Origin: Haematobia irritans
Lineage: Eukaryota; Arthropoda; Insecta; Diptera; Muscidae
Reading direction: 5' to 3'
Assembly (NCBI RefSeq): GCF_050003625.1
Contig: NC_134397.1
Span: 279,304,070 to 279,368,069, forward strand
Length of the DNA stretch: 64,000 bases
Shown: in pieces, positions 33,561 through 45,349 of the stretch
How positions within the stretch are numbered: position 1 is the first letter of the stretch
How the letters are laid out: every line of letters starts with the position of its first letter
Position numbers and translations under genes: made by a program
The notes under the pieces: generated by a model
What the model was told of the DNA's origin: nothing
What the model saw: only the letters and a program-made list of their open reading frames with translations
Databases searched by the model: none

Positions 33561-36543
33561 AATATTTTTTCGTTGTTCTCCCCCATTTTGATTATTCATA
33601 ATATAAAATAATTTCATATAATAATCCATTTGCAATATTTCCCATAGATTCACCCCAATATACATCCCAATCTAGCTACAAATCTACTACAAATATTTTC
33701 TATGATATCAGCAAAGATGTATCCCTTCTATGAACTTGTCGGGTTGTGTAGTATATTTTAAAAAACAAAAAAAGAAGAAAGACCATCGCACAGGAGGGCT
33801 ACAACATACTTCACTGTCATAACCGCCTCTTGGCTAGCTTGCTTATGCTGAATGTTAAGGATTTATAACTAAAATCCGCTACACCTCCCTCTCTTGGCAC
33901 TTACTCACTTACCAAAAACCCAGGGGGCTAACGGAAACAGGACATTAAAGGAAGTGGGTGGGAAGTTGTATTATTACTTTATATGTGTACGAGTATACAT
34001 AAAGAAAATACCAATACCAGAGTTTCGAATACGACTATGGCTTTGGAAATTCGTATGTCTTTTTCACATGGCTAAAGCAATAGTTTTGCTATTCAGATTT
34101 TTTTACGCAAAATTTCTATAATTCTTTGCTGTTGTCGTTTTTTGTGATTACTTGCTGGCGTGCCCCCGAGGGAGAGATGTGTGTTCGTGTGTTTTGCTGA
34201 ATTTAACACTATAAATATGCACACAAATATCATCGATTTGTTTATTTAGTGGGGAGGACCACCAAAGGCAGACAAAGCTTTAGATAAACGCACAAGCAGA
34301 CAGAGAGGAAGACGGACGGACAGATAGAAAATTATGAAAGTTTTGGCTTTAACCATTATTTATACGAGTATTGTGGCCATATTGTTGTTATCTGCATAGT
34401 TTCGAGGAGATCTACGTTTTATTTGACAATAACAGCAAAAACACCAACAAGGACAACGACATCAGAAATAACAACAAATACAAAAAAATACCGAGAGTTA
34501 CACGACCCATCTAAAACTTACCCCCTCTATTTTCAGAAAAAAATAGGAAGAAAAAATATGAATTTATTTTATTGTAATGATTGTTATTTTTCTGAATATA
34601 TACTTGTGTGTGTGTGTGCGAATAAAGATATGAATGAGTGTCTCTATTTGTGTGTAAATGTATGCGCCTCCGTGTTTCCGCCTGTATCCACTTAAAGCTA
34701 TCCCCAATGAGTGTGTAGACTATTTTTGGTGAGTATGGGTGTGAGAGAGAGAGAGAGAGAGAATAGCTGTTTGTGTTCAAGTGTTTTTCATTTTCGGGGA
34801 TAACATCAACAAAAACAACGACACACCCATTGAAAGTTTTCTGCCCCCTCTAACCGTGTTGGGGCTGTTCTTGTTGTTGTTGTTCTTGTCGTAGATGTGT
34901 CTGTGGCTATGGCTGCTGCTGCCTTGCTTTCACTTGATAAACAACTTTAATAACTATAATAACAATAGTTATGACATTTTCAAACCTCACCCCACCAACC
35001 CCATCACATTGCGGGATGGATGGTTGTTAGGTTGGTTGGCTGGCTGGCTGGCTGAGTGCCTGCTGCCTGTCCATATCCGATATTCACAACCCCTGTTGGC
35101 CTGTTTTGTCATAACTTTTTCAACTTTGCCAGGCCTCTGTCACTGTGTGGTTGAATTTAATAGTCTCGATAAGTCCTTTTTTCCACTAGATTACATCCTT
35201 CCCCAGCTTTTTAGGCTATTCCTGTTCCTGTGTTTTTTTCCTCTATACCCATGGCCTCGACCCTGGCAATAGAATTGAATGGAATATTTTTCAATTTTTG
35301 TTATATTTATTACGATAAGTAGTGTATTGTTGTTGTTGTAGTCGGTCAAAGCCTTTGTCTTGCTGATTGCTGATATCATAATTAGGGTGACCATTTCATC
35401 TGTGAGACATTGTATTTATGATAATAGATAAACTTTCCTTTTCCAAAAGCCTGCCTGTGTAAAATGGGACACACGATCCAGAAATTGCCATAGAGATTTA
35501 GGACACTGAATGACACATTCCTTTCTTTTTGCTTTTTTTTTTTTTTGTTAAAGAAGTTTGTGTCTGTCTGCATATGAAGTAGTGTGGGTAGTATGCGGTT
35601 GACTGGACAATATGCATTTTAATGTACTATGAGTGTGTGAGTTGGACACAAATCAATTATGCCATAAAATATCGGAAAAGGATATTAGTTACGGCATAGT
35701 GACATACTCTAAAGAGAAATTACGAAAAAATAAACAGAATAAAACAGACTTCGAACCAGACATCATCCATCCCCCAGACACTCCATGCCTTGTTTTATTT
35801 TTTGCTTACCACACTAGATTTTGGGAATAGTTTCTATGATGAACGAACATCTTGTTTGTCATTAGGCTAATTAAAATGGACGACGAAACTTATTCTTTGA
35901 AAACTTCTACATTGGGGATGAGATTATGGCTCTTAGCTGAGAAGATGTTTACGCAAGAAATTAACTGGGTCCGATTACTTTTAGTTGGACTTTGTCACAG
36001 GATAAAACTTGAAAGGGATTTGATTGAATTGTGTCTTCGTAAAAGAAATATGGGTTAAATACTTAGTTAAATAATAAACATCTTTTCTCCTCACACTTTC
36101 TGGGGATAGTGGTAGGCCGATATGTTTTTGTAACCAAAACTTGGGTTTACAAAGGCACAAATAAATGAAATTTAGGGTTAGTGATAGCCCTAACAATAGG
36201 GTCAGAGAATTTTAATTATGAAAAATTATGTATATCTACAATTCCTTATACATATGTTTCTTTGAAAAGACTCAAGTTTTATTCAGATCAAATATTAAAT
36301 CCTGTTTAAAGCGTTGACAAAATTAGTTTACAACACTTAAGAAAATAATTCTTGGTACAAAGTAGGCTATTTAGCATTCCTCATGAGGAAGTTTTACAAG
36401 ATTGCACTACATTGGAAATTTCCAAAAAACATTTTAAATTTGTATCGATTCATCATCACATCAGAAGAATGGGAAGCTTAACATGTAATACCAAAATTCT
36501 TGTGAGTAGACCCATTAAAATGAAGACCGTTGCCAAAGTATTT
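33561..36543. other. Non-coding stretch with microsatellites
   Basis: No gene is recognised. GT runs occur near 34603-34618, and a (GA)n run at 34742-34762. A 'ggttggctggctggctgg' run is at about 35033-35053. Open frames at 34423-35272 pass through these repeats. Confidence 0.45.
34742..34762. repeat. (GA)n microsatellite
   Basis: An uninterrupted GA run. Confidence 0.9.
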
Positions 36544-36789
36544 TTAACCCTTTCGACCCCGAATTTTTATAGGTATCGCTAATTTTTTTTTTACTTTTAA
36601 TCATGTTGAAGTCATTTAAGAAGCGTCTAGCCAAAATTTCGGGTCGCCACGCCCATTCGTTTAGGCGGTAGAGAATGTTGCCTGTGGGCAATTGTGACTA
36701 CAAAATAGTTTGTATTGTAATGATAGACGTATTACGTTTTATTTGATTTTTGTTAAGTTTTTTGTTAGTTTATAGTAAATATATACTTA

Positions 36790-37440
36790 GATGCGCGCGT
36801 GAGTGGAATTTCAATCACGCTCAAACACATTCACGAAGAAATATTTATACTCACGCACGCTATGTGGGTAGGAATTCACGGCCACGAAATGAAAAGTCAT
36901 ACTCGCGCACGCTAACACATGAACGATGTTTATGTCTCACGCTTTCGCACGATTCACGACAAATTTCGTAATTCACGACAAATCTCGTGAGTCACGAATA
37001 TTTTCGGAACACGGCAATTTTCGTGGCTCAATAAAATTCTGGTAATTAACGAAAATTCTCGTGACTCACGCTATTGAAATCTTAAGCGTGATTAAATAAG
37101 TAAAGGCAATTAAAATCGGTGAGCTTGAATTTAATCGTGAACGTGAATTTGTTCGTGAGTGTGACTTTTTGTGTCTGTTTTACCGTGAGTGTGAATTTTA
37201 TCGTGAACATGCATTTTATCGTTAACATGAATTTTATCTTGAGCGTGAATTGGATCGTGAAAGTAAATTTTTATCGGGAGCGTGATTTCAGAGAAAGTTT
37301 ACTCACTCAAAATCACGAACACAATTTGATTTTTACTCACGCTCACGCCCCACACATTTTTCTTTAATCCTGTTCACGCACATTCACGAGATTTTGTTTA
37401 AATTTCATTCACGGCTTCGCGTGAATCACGAAAATGTTTT
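36790..37440. repeat. TCACG/CGTGA-dense region with inverted symmetry
   Basis: Dozens of TCACG, TCACGA, GTGAAT and CGTGA motifs occur in about 650 bp. TCACG dominates up to about 37070, CGTGA between 37080 and 37290, and TCACG again to 37440. Spacing is irregular (about 10-25 bp), so this is not a simple tandem array. Confidence 0.8.
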
Positions 37441-37735
37441 GTTTTTAACCCATGTCAATTTAACTGGAGGTGTAAAAAAACCGAAGTATTATAAAGCGCC
37501 AATATTCGTGCAAATAATCCACTAGTATGTTGCCAAGAAGTGGATTCCTCCCTTTTTACGATTCCTTCCAAATTCCCCACTGCACTGCAGATATGTTTTC
37601 CACATCATCGCCGCATTTCTCGTCACTGGGACATCCCTATTGAAATTCAAAATTTTTTCAAAATCATTGTTTTTCAAACCTTTTTTCTCCAGGTCTTATG
37701 TTCAAAAATATGTAATTTTACTACCACAATTGCCC

Positions 37736-37757
37736 AAAGTTGCCCACAGGCAACTTT
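37736..37757. repeat. Perfect hairpin, internal copy
   Basis: A 9-bp stem AAAGTTGCC/GGCAACTTT around the loop CACA. The same 22 nt occur at 38095-38116, and a variant with the loop inverted (TGTG) is at about 36677-36691. Confidence 0.9.
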
Positions 37758-38094
37758 TCAATTTTAAAAATTTCTCATCTGTTGTTTGTTTGCAATTCTA
37801 AGATTTGACTTCCAGAAATATTTTATTTGACATGTACTACAATAGATTTAATAAAAACTTTCAACATTTTAGTTGTAATTTTTGAAAAAAGTCATATGTA
37901 TAAAAACTTCTTTTTAAATTCGCAAATATTTTTTTCTTGAGGTACGTGCGTATTAAAGAAAAAATTTTTTGTAATTGACAACCAAATTAGCTGATTTTTC
38001 ATCCCACTTGAAGAAAACACTTGTAGCTTTCGATACCGTTACAGTTTTATGAACAAAAACAAAAACAACGCTGACAATGAGTCTCAAAACACAA

Positions 38095-38116
38095 AAAGTT
38101 GCCCACAGGCAACTTT
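38095..38116. repeat. Perfect hairpin, subterminal copy
   Basis: Identical to the hairpin at 37736 and placed 13-14 bp inside the right end of the piggyBac-like element, where transposase contacts would be expected. Confidence 0.9.
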
Positions 38117-38133
38117 AGGGTCGAAAGGGTTAA

Positions 38134-40358
38134 TGGTTGATTTAACCAACTACTTCAGCTATAATTTAACTCAATAGTTTTTTATCTAACATTAAAAGAC
38201 CAATGATTTATGTACAAGCTCTGCAACATTTAAGCATAAGCCCTTTATTTACCACCATAACCATAACTAATTAAGAATCTCGTGAACAAGTTCGCCGCAA
38301 ATTCTCTTCTGCAAAATGATTTTTATTGAGAATTATTTCATAAAACGCAGAAAATCGAATGAAAAGAATTCCCGCTAAAGTACTTCGCAAAATAAACCAT
38401 AAAAGAAAAGTTCATTTTCAAAGCCACAATGGGATCTAAGAAAAGCTTTGCTTAACCTGAACTAATTTCACATAATTTCCTGCAAAAGAACAAATCCTAA
38501 AACAACTTCAAGGGAAAAATCCTCAAAAGAACATCTTGAAATCCTATTTGGCATGGCAATCCACAATGAAACTAATATTAATTTTTGTTCAGATGCTACC
38601 CGGAAAGGAGAAAATTCCTCTGTGTCATACTACAGGTATGGTATAGAAAACAGAATCCTCCACCTCCTTCTAGCTCACTCAAAATGCCATGATTGCTTAT
38701 TTCATTAGCAGTCAAGTCATTCGTGCAAATTGGCAGCAGTTGTTGTTCATGTGGCATATCCTTGATTAGTGAAATGGACAGACAAATGGACGGACAGACG
38801 GACAGGCGGCCGCATGTATATAAGATTCACCTGCATATGATTACATCAAAAATACTATCACCACCATCAGGTGTGTGTACAAGGACACGACAGGATATGC
38901 CTGCTATTGAAGTCCTCAAACTGGAACCTAATTAAGGAATAATTTCAGTATTCCAAAAATATGCTATCTCCCTGCGATAAATGTCACAGATTTTTTTCTC
39001 GATAATGAAGAAGGTGGAGACCCTGAACAAAATTTAAATAAATAAAAATTCCTTTTTCGCCTTTAATTAAATGGACAAAAAAAGAGAGGGAGATGTTGAA
39101 AGGCCTTGAACTGAATGTCACTTAGCAAACATTTAGCAAAAAAAAACGAAGAAACAACAACCATTTAAAACGATATGTCCCACTCTAGGCTTACTTGGTA
39201 GTTGTGTGTGTGTTTTTTTTCAAATTGGCTTTGGCAATACGAAAAAAAGGAAGAGACACTAACCCATAGCAATAATTCGATTTTACCTATGGTGACTGTG
39301 GCCTATACCAGCATACTTTGCCACTTACCAGTATTACCGAATTGGATGGAGTACAAGATATTGGATAGGTGATGTGGTGAGACCTTGTTTACCTTTAGAA
39401 AAGGGCATATTGGGTGAATTTTCCTTCGCCTCCACCTCCTCCACCCACATATTTCTGAGGGGGATGGGAATGTAGTGTGGTGTTTATTAAACAAATGTAG
39501 GTCGATGAGAGAGATGTTTTTAATTGGTTTTGAAAGTCACGTACGTGAAGAAGTTGCTGATGTGGTTTGCGCTGGGGTTCAACTACCTCCCAAATGCTCC
39601 CCAATTCCAGGGTACAACAATAGAATGAACTGAACTTTGCCTACACGTACACTATACACTCCGCACTCAGGTATACAATATGGCCAACCTAGCAATCAAC
39701 GTTCGTTCGGTCGTTCGTCTGTAGGCAGCATCCATTGGTGATTGCAAAATAACATCGTTTTGAATGCCAATAAAATCAGAGGTTTTTCTAATTTTCATTT
39801 TCTGTATTTTGTTCTGCATGTGGCCCCATCCCCCCAGTAAGGGGATGGGGCTGAAGTTTGTGAGCTGATTTGTTTTTATGACTAGAGTCTGTTAGGGAAT
39901 TTGAAAATAATATGGCTTGCTGGCAAACGATACTGCCAGTCGACAAGACGAGCTGGAAACTGTAATTATCACAACACTCGAGCATCTTTAATTAAATTAG
40001 CATGGCTCTGTTCAAAATAACAGCAATTAAACTAAACTGGGGCTTAAGCATAGAGTCAGTCAAATGTTTAATTTCAATTTATGGGCACTCCATAAAAATC
40101 AGGTGAGAATTAAGGTCAACCAACCGACTGCCTGAAATTCATCTCATTCATTTCAACTGTGGTTTGTTTTACAATTGTTTTACAATGAAATTCAATCGTT
40201 TAGATTGAGTGAAAAGGTGTGAAACGTTTACAAAAAATATTTCGTACAAGAGTTCCTAACAAAAATATTGACTTCATAATAAAAATTGTGTAACCTCAAA
40301 AAAGCCTAATTTTTTTAAATTAAAAATACGATTTTAAAGCAAGTGAAATTTGAATGTA
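38134..40358. other. Non-coding stretch
   Basis: No gene is recognised. Features of note are a short 'gacagacggacaggcgg' run near 38795 and a hairpin at 39824-39850. Open frames at 39303-39985 have no motifs or splice context. Confidence 0.45.
39824..39850. repeat. GC-rich perfect hairpin
   Basis: A 10-bp stem CCCCATCCCC/GGGGATGGGG around a 7-nt loop, in AT-rich surroundings. Confidence 0.85.
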
Positions 40359-40855
40359 CCCCAAAAAAAACGTCGCCAAAAAGTAGTGAACATGGATCCG
40401 GAAGTGTTGCACCAGTGTGGTGCAGAAGCGATGAATTTAACATGGGCTTGGGCCATTTCACCAGCCGTTGAATTGAATTTGCATCACTTCTTAAGGTGTG
40501 ATCCGAATTCAGTGTTTCATATGTGAATTTTGTCATATTTTCCCAAATAAATAATTTTTATAATTTGTTTATAATTTTTAATGCATTCCAGCTCTTGTTT
40601 GAAACATTTGACCTCAAATATATTCAAAAATTCGCAATGGAATGGATCTAGCTGTTTTTTCGACAAATTTGTACATTTTATTAATTCTTACTAGGGTTTT
40701 AACCTATTTGAAACAAACAAATTTTATATAACCCTTTAAAAATATGAAAAAAACGAGTTATAAAAAATAGTATTAAAATGACTTCCTGTGTAGCTAAAGA
40801 ACATTTTGGGGAGAATATTTTAGGAAGTGCTTTTAAAGTTGTGCGTTTTGCTGGG
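40359..40855 (-). mobile_element. CCCAGC-ended MITE, copy 1
   Basis: Matches 62486-63026 in inverted orientation. Shared blocks include 'cgtcgccaaaaa', 'gatccggaagtg', 'tgatccgaattca', 'tttgacctcaaata', 'taacctatttgaa' and 'aaaatg..ttcc'. TA flanks at 40357-40358 and 40856-40857. The right end reads TTTTGCTGGG; the left end has decayed to CCCCAAAAAAAA. No transposase is present. Confidence 0.8.
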
Positions 40856-41654
40856 TAGGAGTGTTGAAAGAATAGTTTTCTTTTCTGATGAAGGCATTTT
40901 GGACAAACGATTATATGCATAAATACATATGTCATTAATATGTCATTGAATACATAAATATGATTTTCTCTGGTGTTGAGAATATCGAACCTCCTAAGTG
41001 AAAAATATCCTCTAAAGATGCTCATCCTATCCAATGATAAGTCTACAAAAGCAAAATTTGTTTTAAGGTTAAAAACAATTGAAATTAGCAAATTGACATT
41101 GAATATTCAAAGGCGACTTGTTTAAATTTTAATGTTTTTTCAAATTTTATTCTAGTAGAGTAATTGGCATTTCATGTAATTGAAAACTTGATTTTTATCT
41201 GGCCAAATTGGCATAATTGAGTAATAATCGGATAGCCACTTTGAAGCGAGTGCAAAATTTACTAACGATATGTTCTTGCATACTCCGAGAGAGTTTTCAT
41301 ATTTTTTTATTTTTAAAAATGCTCCAATTTTTCTATAGCACAAACTTTAAGCTTATGTCATGAAAATAAAGTCACGAAAGGATGAGACTATAATTCGTTT
41401 TAATTTTTTGGCATTTTCAAAAAAAAAAAGCAAAATTCGGAAAAATGGATTTTTAAATCAGATATAATATATTTCTATATTTACTATATTTCTTTATAGA
41501 CATTTGTTGGGGTTGGGAAATTCGGTAACCATCATTGAGGGTCCCTGGAGAAGACATCATAAATTTCATTTCCAAAGCCTTGAGGAAAATCGGAAAAACT
41601 TTTCCTTTTTAGCTACATGCATTCAAATTTAAAATTATGCCGTCTAGAGTAAAG

Positions 41655-41850
41655 GTTGAATTACACACCCTGGGTCAATCCGTGCGTTGATGGAAGGGTT
41701 GATATTTTCCTGTTTGCGGCAAACTATTCAAGCTTTTGATTTCAAAGAGAAATTTCAACTATTCAATCATCGGACGCATTGAACGCATGGTATACAATGC
41801 TACCTTAAGTCAAACACAACGATCACATACCAAAATTAGGAAATCAGGTG
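41655..41850 (-). repeat. Dispersed repeat E, copy 1
   Basis: Shares with 52415-52560, in opposite orientation, a near-perfect 'cgtgcgttgatggaagggtt' and the 'caatcatcggacgca' block. Confidence 0.6.
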
Positions 41851-41904
41851 GAAATTTAAATTTCATTTTGAAAATCTAGCTGATATAGCCATGAAGCTAT
41901 ATGA

Positions 41905-42160
41905 ACTCACTATTTCACTAAAGTCAATTTTAGTTCATGAACTTGGTGAAAGTTCCATTTACTCTAATAATTTTTTGCGTACGTTAGTTAAATGAACTAA
42001 AAGACGGGAAAAAATTATACACAAGTTAAGGATAGAGATTTACTAAATTCGTATTTGTCATAAAATAGTTCATCATTTGTTCGAATTTGTAAATTTTACT
42101 ACAACAGCGTCCATCATGAACTTCGTATGTCACTAAAGACATTCTTGCAATTTTGAACTC
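41905..42160. repeat. Dispersed repeat C, copy 2
   Basis: Inverted relative to 9488-9768, with 'gtccatcatgaacttcgtat', 'attttttgcgtacgttagtt' and 'tttactaaattcg' in common. No coding frame. Confidence 0.65.
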
Positions 42161-45080
42161 CAATTTTTTCCTTCAAACTACAAAATTTTCTTTAAAAAGT
42201 GAAAAAAATTATTTATGTCTAATAAAGTTTCTTGAATTTGTCGTAAAAAAATTTACTTATTTTTGTGATATCGGCACGATGCCAGCGCTTGTAATACTGG
42301 TTAGTTAAAAATTTCTAAAAATATTCAAAACTTTCTAAAATTAATCAAAAGTTTTCTTCCTGGTGGGTTCACTGTTTTTTCAGTGTATGAATTAGTTTTT
42401 TTTCCTAGATTTTTCAAAGAAATATAAAAGCCACAAGTAACGTGAAAAACACGGCAAAATCTACTTCAATCTGACGATTAAAAATCTGCACTAAACAAAT
42501 AATTCTTCCATTCACCTGTGATCTACGAATTCACTGTAATTTGTATGTAGCTTATTTTTTGAAATGAAGACACCTCGCAAAAGTTCAAATAGCCCCAATT
42601 CAATAAGGGTCCATTTTATATTTGTTGTTCATTGTCTGACTTCTGGATTATTAAATGAACAAATACAAGTACCTAATAAATTAATAGAAAATGCTTGTAC
42701 CCGATGTTTTTGACGCCCTTTAATGCTGTAGTCAATTAAATTGTTGCACTTCATAGATTTCTCGTAGTGATTGCAACTTTAACATGTCCATTACAACCGG
42801 AATGAAACAAAAGTTTCAATTGAACTTCCTTGATGTTTCGCTAAGATGACCCAATGCCAATGGACCCACAATACACCAAGTACAAATTGCACAACAAATC
42901 GTTGCCCCATGAAGCTTAACCCCTTTTGAAGTGGAGACAAACCTCTGGCAAATTGGCTTCATATCCCAGTGATACTTGGACAATATCGAATGAACGAACA
43001 AGGAAACGATAGCTATCCTTATCCGAAATGTGTCATCTATGCCAATCCACCGAGTCCATTGTTGTCATTGACTTGTCTGACTCATTGCTAGGATGAGAGT
43101 GTCTGGTGAGGAAATTCTGCCTCTATTGTTCGCCATGTGTGTGTGTGTGTGTGACAATTAAAAAGACACATGTCCTGTTGGCCATAAAATCCTTAAGGAC
43201 TCCATCAAATTTAATTATTTGCCATAACCCGTGCATGTCATTAAAAATCCAAGAAGTACAGCGATATCTACTCGTATGGGCTTCAAAGCCTGTGGCAGCA
43301 GCAGCAGCAGTAGCACATATTGCAAATTAACCCAAATTCAATTTTTTATGACACTTTTGTGTTTCATTAGATGCTCGACTTGCTGGCTGCTTGGTTGGGG
43401 TTTCCTATGGATAGGTGCTTGGTGTAGAATTTCTTGAGAGCATTACTCCAACACTCCAACCAAGCGAAATCCTAGTTTATGGAGGAAATCAATGTTTGTA
43501 CAAAGTTTAGAAAAATGGAGGTTCATAGGCAAACTACCAAATACGGGTAAACTTGTAGAGGATCCTCTATACGCGCGTATGTGGGAGGTGATTGTGTGAC
43601 AAGAACTTGGGTAAATATTTAACAAAACTTTTAGGCAGCTCAGTGGGTGACAGAACGATACTTAGATTGGGGCGTTGGGAAACAATGCGTGCCATAGTTT
43701 CATTTGATTACTCAGATTTAGTCTCAAACAAACACTTATACATCCCCATACACACACACACCCCCACACACAGTCAACTTTAATACTGAATTCAAGCTGA
43801 ATTTAGCTTCTACATTGTCACTACAGATATCCACATACACCCACTCATAATACGACTATGTATAGGTGAATTTATGTACGTGTGTGTATGCACATATTGT
43901 CTTTATGATTGTAATAAATGTATACACATTATAATTATAAACTATAATTTTTCAAACTAAGTTTATTTTTATTTTATTCGTTTTTTTTTTGGTTTTTGTG
44001 GAGATACCCCCTAAAATGTTTTCTTTGTTTTCCTCAAATGTATGTCCTTGTCGTTGCTCTCAGTTGATGTTGTGACATTAAGAAAACAACAACTATAAGA
44101 ATAAAATATGGAGAGAATAAGGAAATAAAATTGCTAAATAGTTGATAAAAATGGAAAGACGCATTATTTGGAATTTAGCATTGAAAGATATGGAATTGAA
44201 AATTACTTTTTGAATTAAAAGTAAATATCAAAAAACAAAAATATGTAGTTCACATCATTAAATGATATTCCCATCTATTGATTGGCTGGATTCTATACTT
44301 TCATAGAGAAATAAAAGACATTTGGAAATGCGCAGATATTTCATATAAACTCGTTGTCAAATACAAAATTATGAACGAGGTCCCTGAAATAGGAGTACCT
44401 TTTTTTAGATCAGTCCATACACGGATCATAGTATCTACTTCTTGTAGCTCTAAATTGTATACGCAACAAAACTTTTCAGCAACGTTTCAGATAAAATTGT
44501 AAAAGAGAAAACGGTCAATGTTATTAAAATTGATACCTCATCAATATGCATTTAGATCGAGGTGCTATTCCGAGTTGACAAAGGGACTCTATATGTCTCT
44601 CCGAAATCACTTTTCTCGAACTAAGCGAGGCATTAGTATGACTAGATTTTCCAAATGGCCCATATTGAACAATATTAAGATAAAGTACAAATACCCATTT
44701 TAAATTCTGATCGCCTAATCTAAGGAAAAAAACGTATTCAATGGAAAGTGTATAAACTTTTGGTCGAAAATCTTTACATCGGAAATGCGTCTTCTATGCT
44801 CGTGAAAAATAATAGTTGTATTTTAAGGACATAAATCTCTGTGTTTACACAATTTTTTTTTTGAATATTAACCGGTCTTAAGATTTGATTTCTTGTATAT
44901 CCAGAAATGCATTTTATTGTTATCGATTTAAAATTCGGAATCATTGGTTTCAAATAATCAAAGTCAATCTGAATTGTGAGTCCATAATCAAAACTGAAAT
45001 TTTTGAGTGTGTAATTTTTGAAATTTTAAAATTCATCATTGCAACATGGCCAACTTGTTCCGTAATCAAATGTAGCCCTA

Positions 45081-45347
45081 CACACAAAAAGAAATTTTTC
45101 TGATTCAATCATGAAATTAATTGATCCGATTAATTGTTTAATTTAAATGTCTTCAATCACAGAAATGATAGTATCAATTAACAAATTAATTGAAAGTCAA
45201 TTAAATAATTAATTGATGCTAATAATTTCTGTAATTGATTTTTATTTCAATCAAAAAATTTATTGAATCAATTAAATTTTTAATTGAATGTTTTTAAAGC
45301 TCAATTAAGACTTTAATAGACATTTTTTGAGAATTTTTTTTTCTGCG
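45081..45347 (+). mobile_element. AT-rich TTAATTG MITE, copy 2
   Basis: Begins CACACAAAAAG and ends TTTTTTTCTGCG, with TA at 45079-45080 and 45348-45349. The interior aligns with 32884-33177 over nearly its full length ('atgtcttcaatcacagaaat', 'gatagtatcaatta'). Confidence 0.8.
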
Positions 45348-45349
45348 TA

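Larger units (their letters stand above)
36548..38129. mobile_element. piggyBac-like TTAA element, non-autonomous
   Basis: Flanked by TTAA at 36544-36547 and 38130-38133. The ends CCCTTTCGACCC and GGGTCGAAAGGG are perfect inverted repeats of 12 bp. A TTAA target with CCC-starting ends is typical of the piggyBac superfamily. At 1582 bp with no transposase frame it is non-autonomous. Inside are a TCACG/CGTGA-rich region (36790-37440) and three copies of a GTTGCC/GGCAAC hairpin (near 36677, 37736 and 38095), the last only 14 bp from the right end. Confidence 0.85.
40858..45080. other. Non-coding stretch with old repeats
   Basis: No gene is recognised. A repeat around 41655-41850 is related in inverse to 52415-52560 ('ccgtgcgttgatggaagggt' against 'acccttccatcaacgcacgg'). 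A decayed 3' half of the CACTG MITE is likely at 44710-44870 ('gaaatgcgtcttctatgct'). GT and CA runs lie near 43138-43152 and 43751-43771. Open frames here show no motif. Confidence 0.45.
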
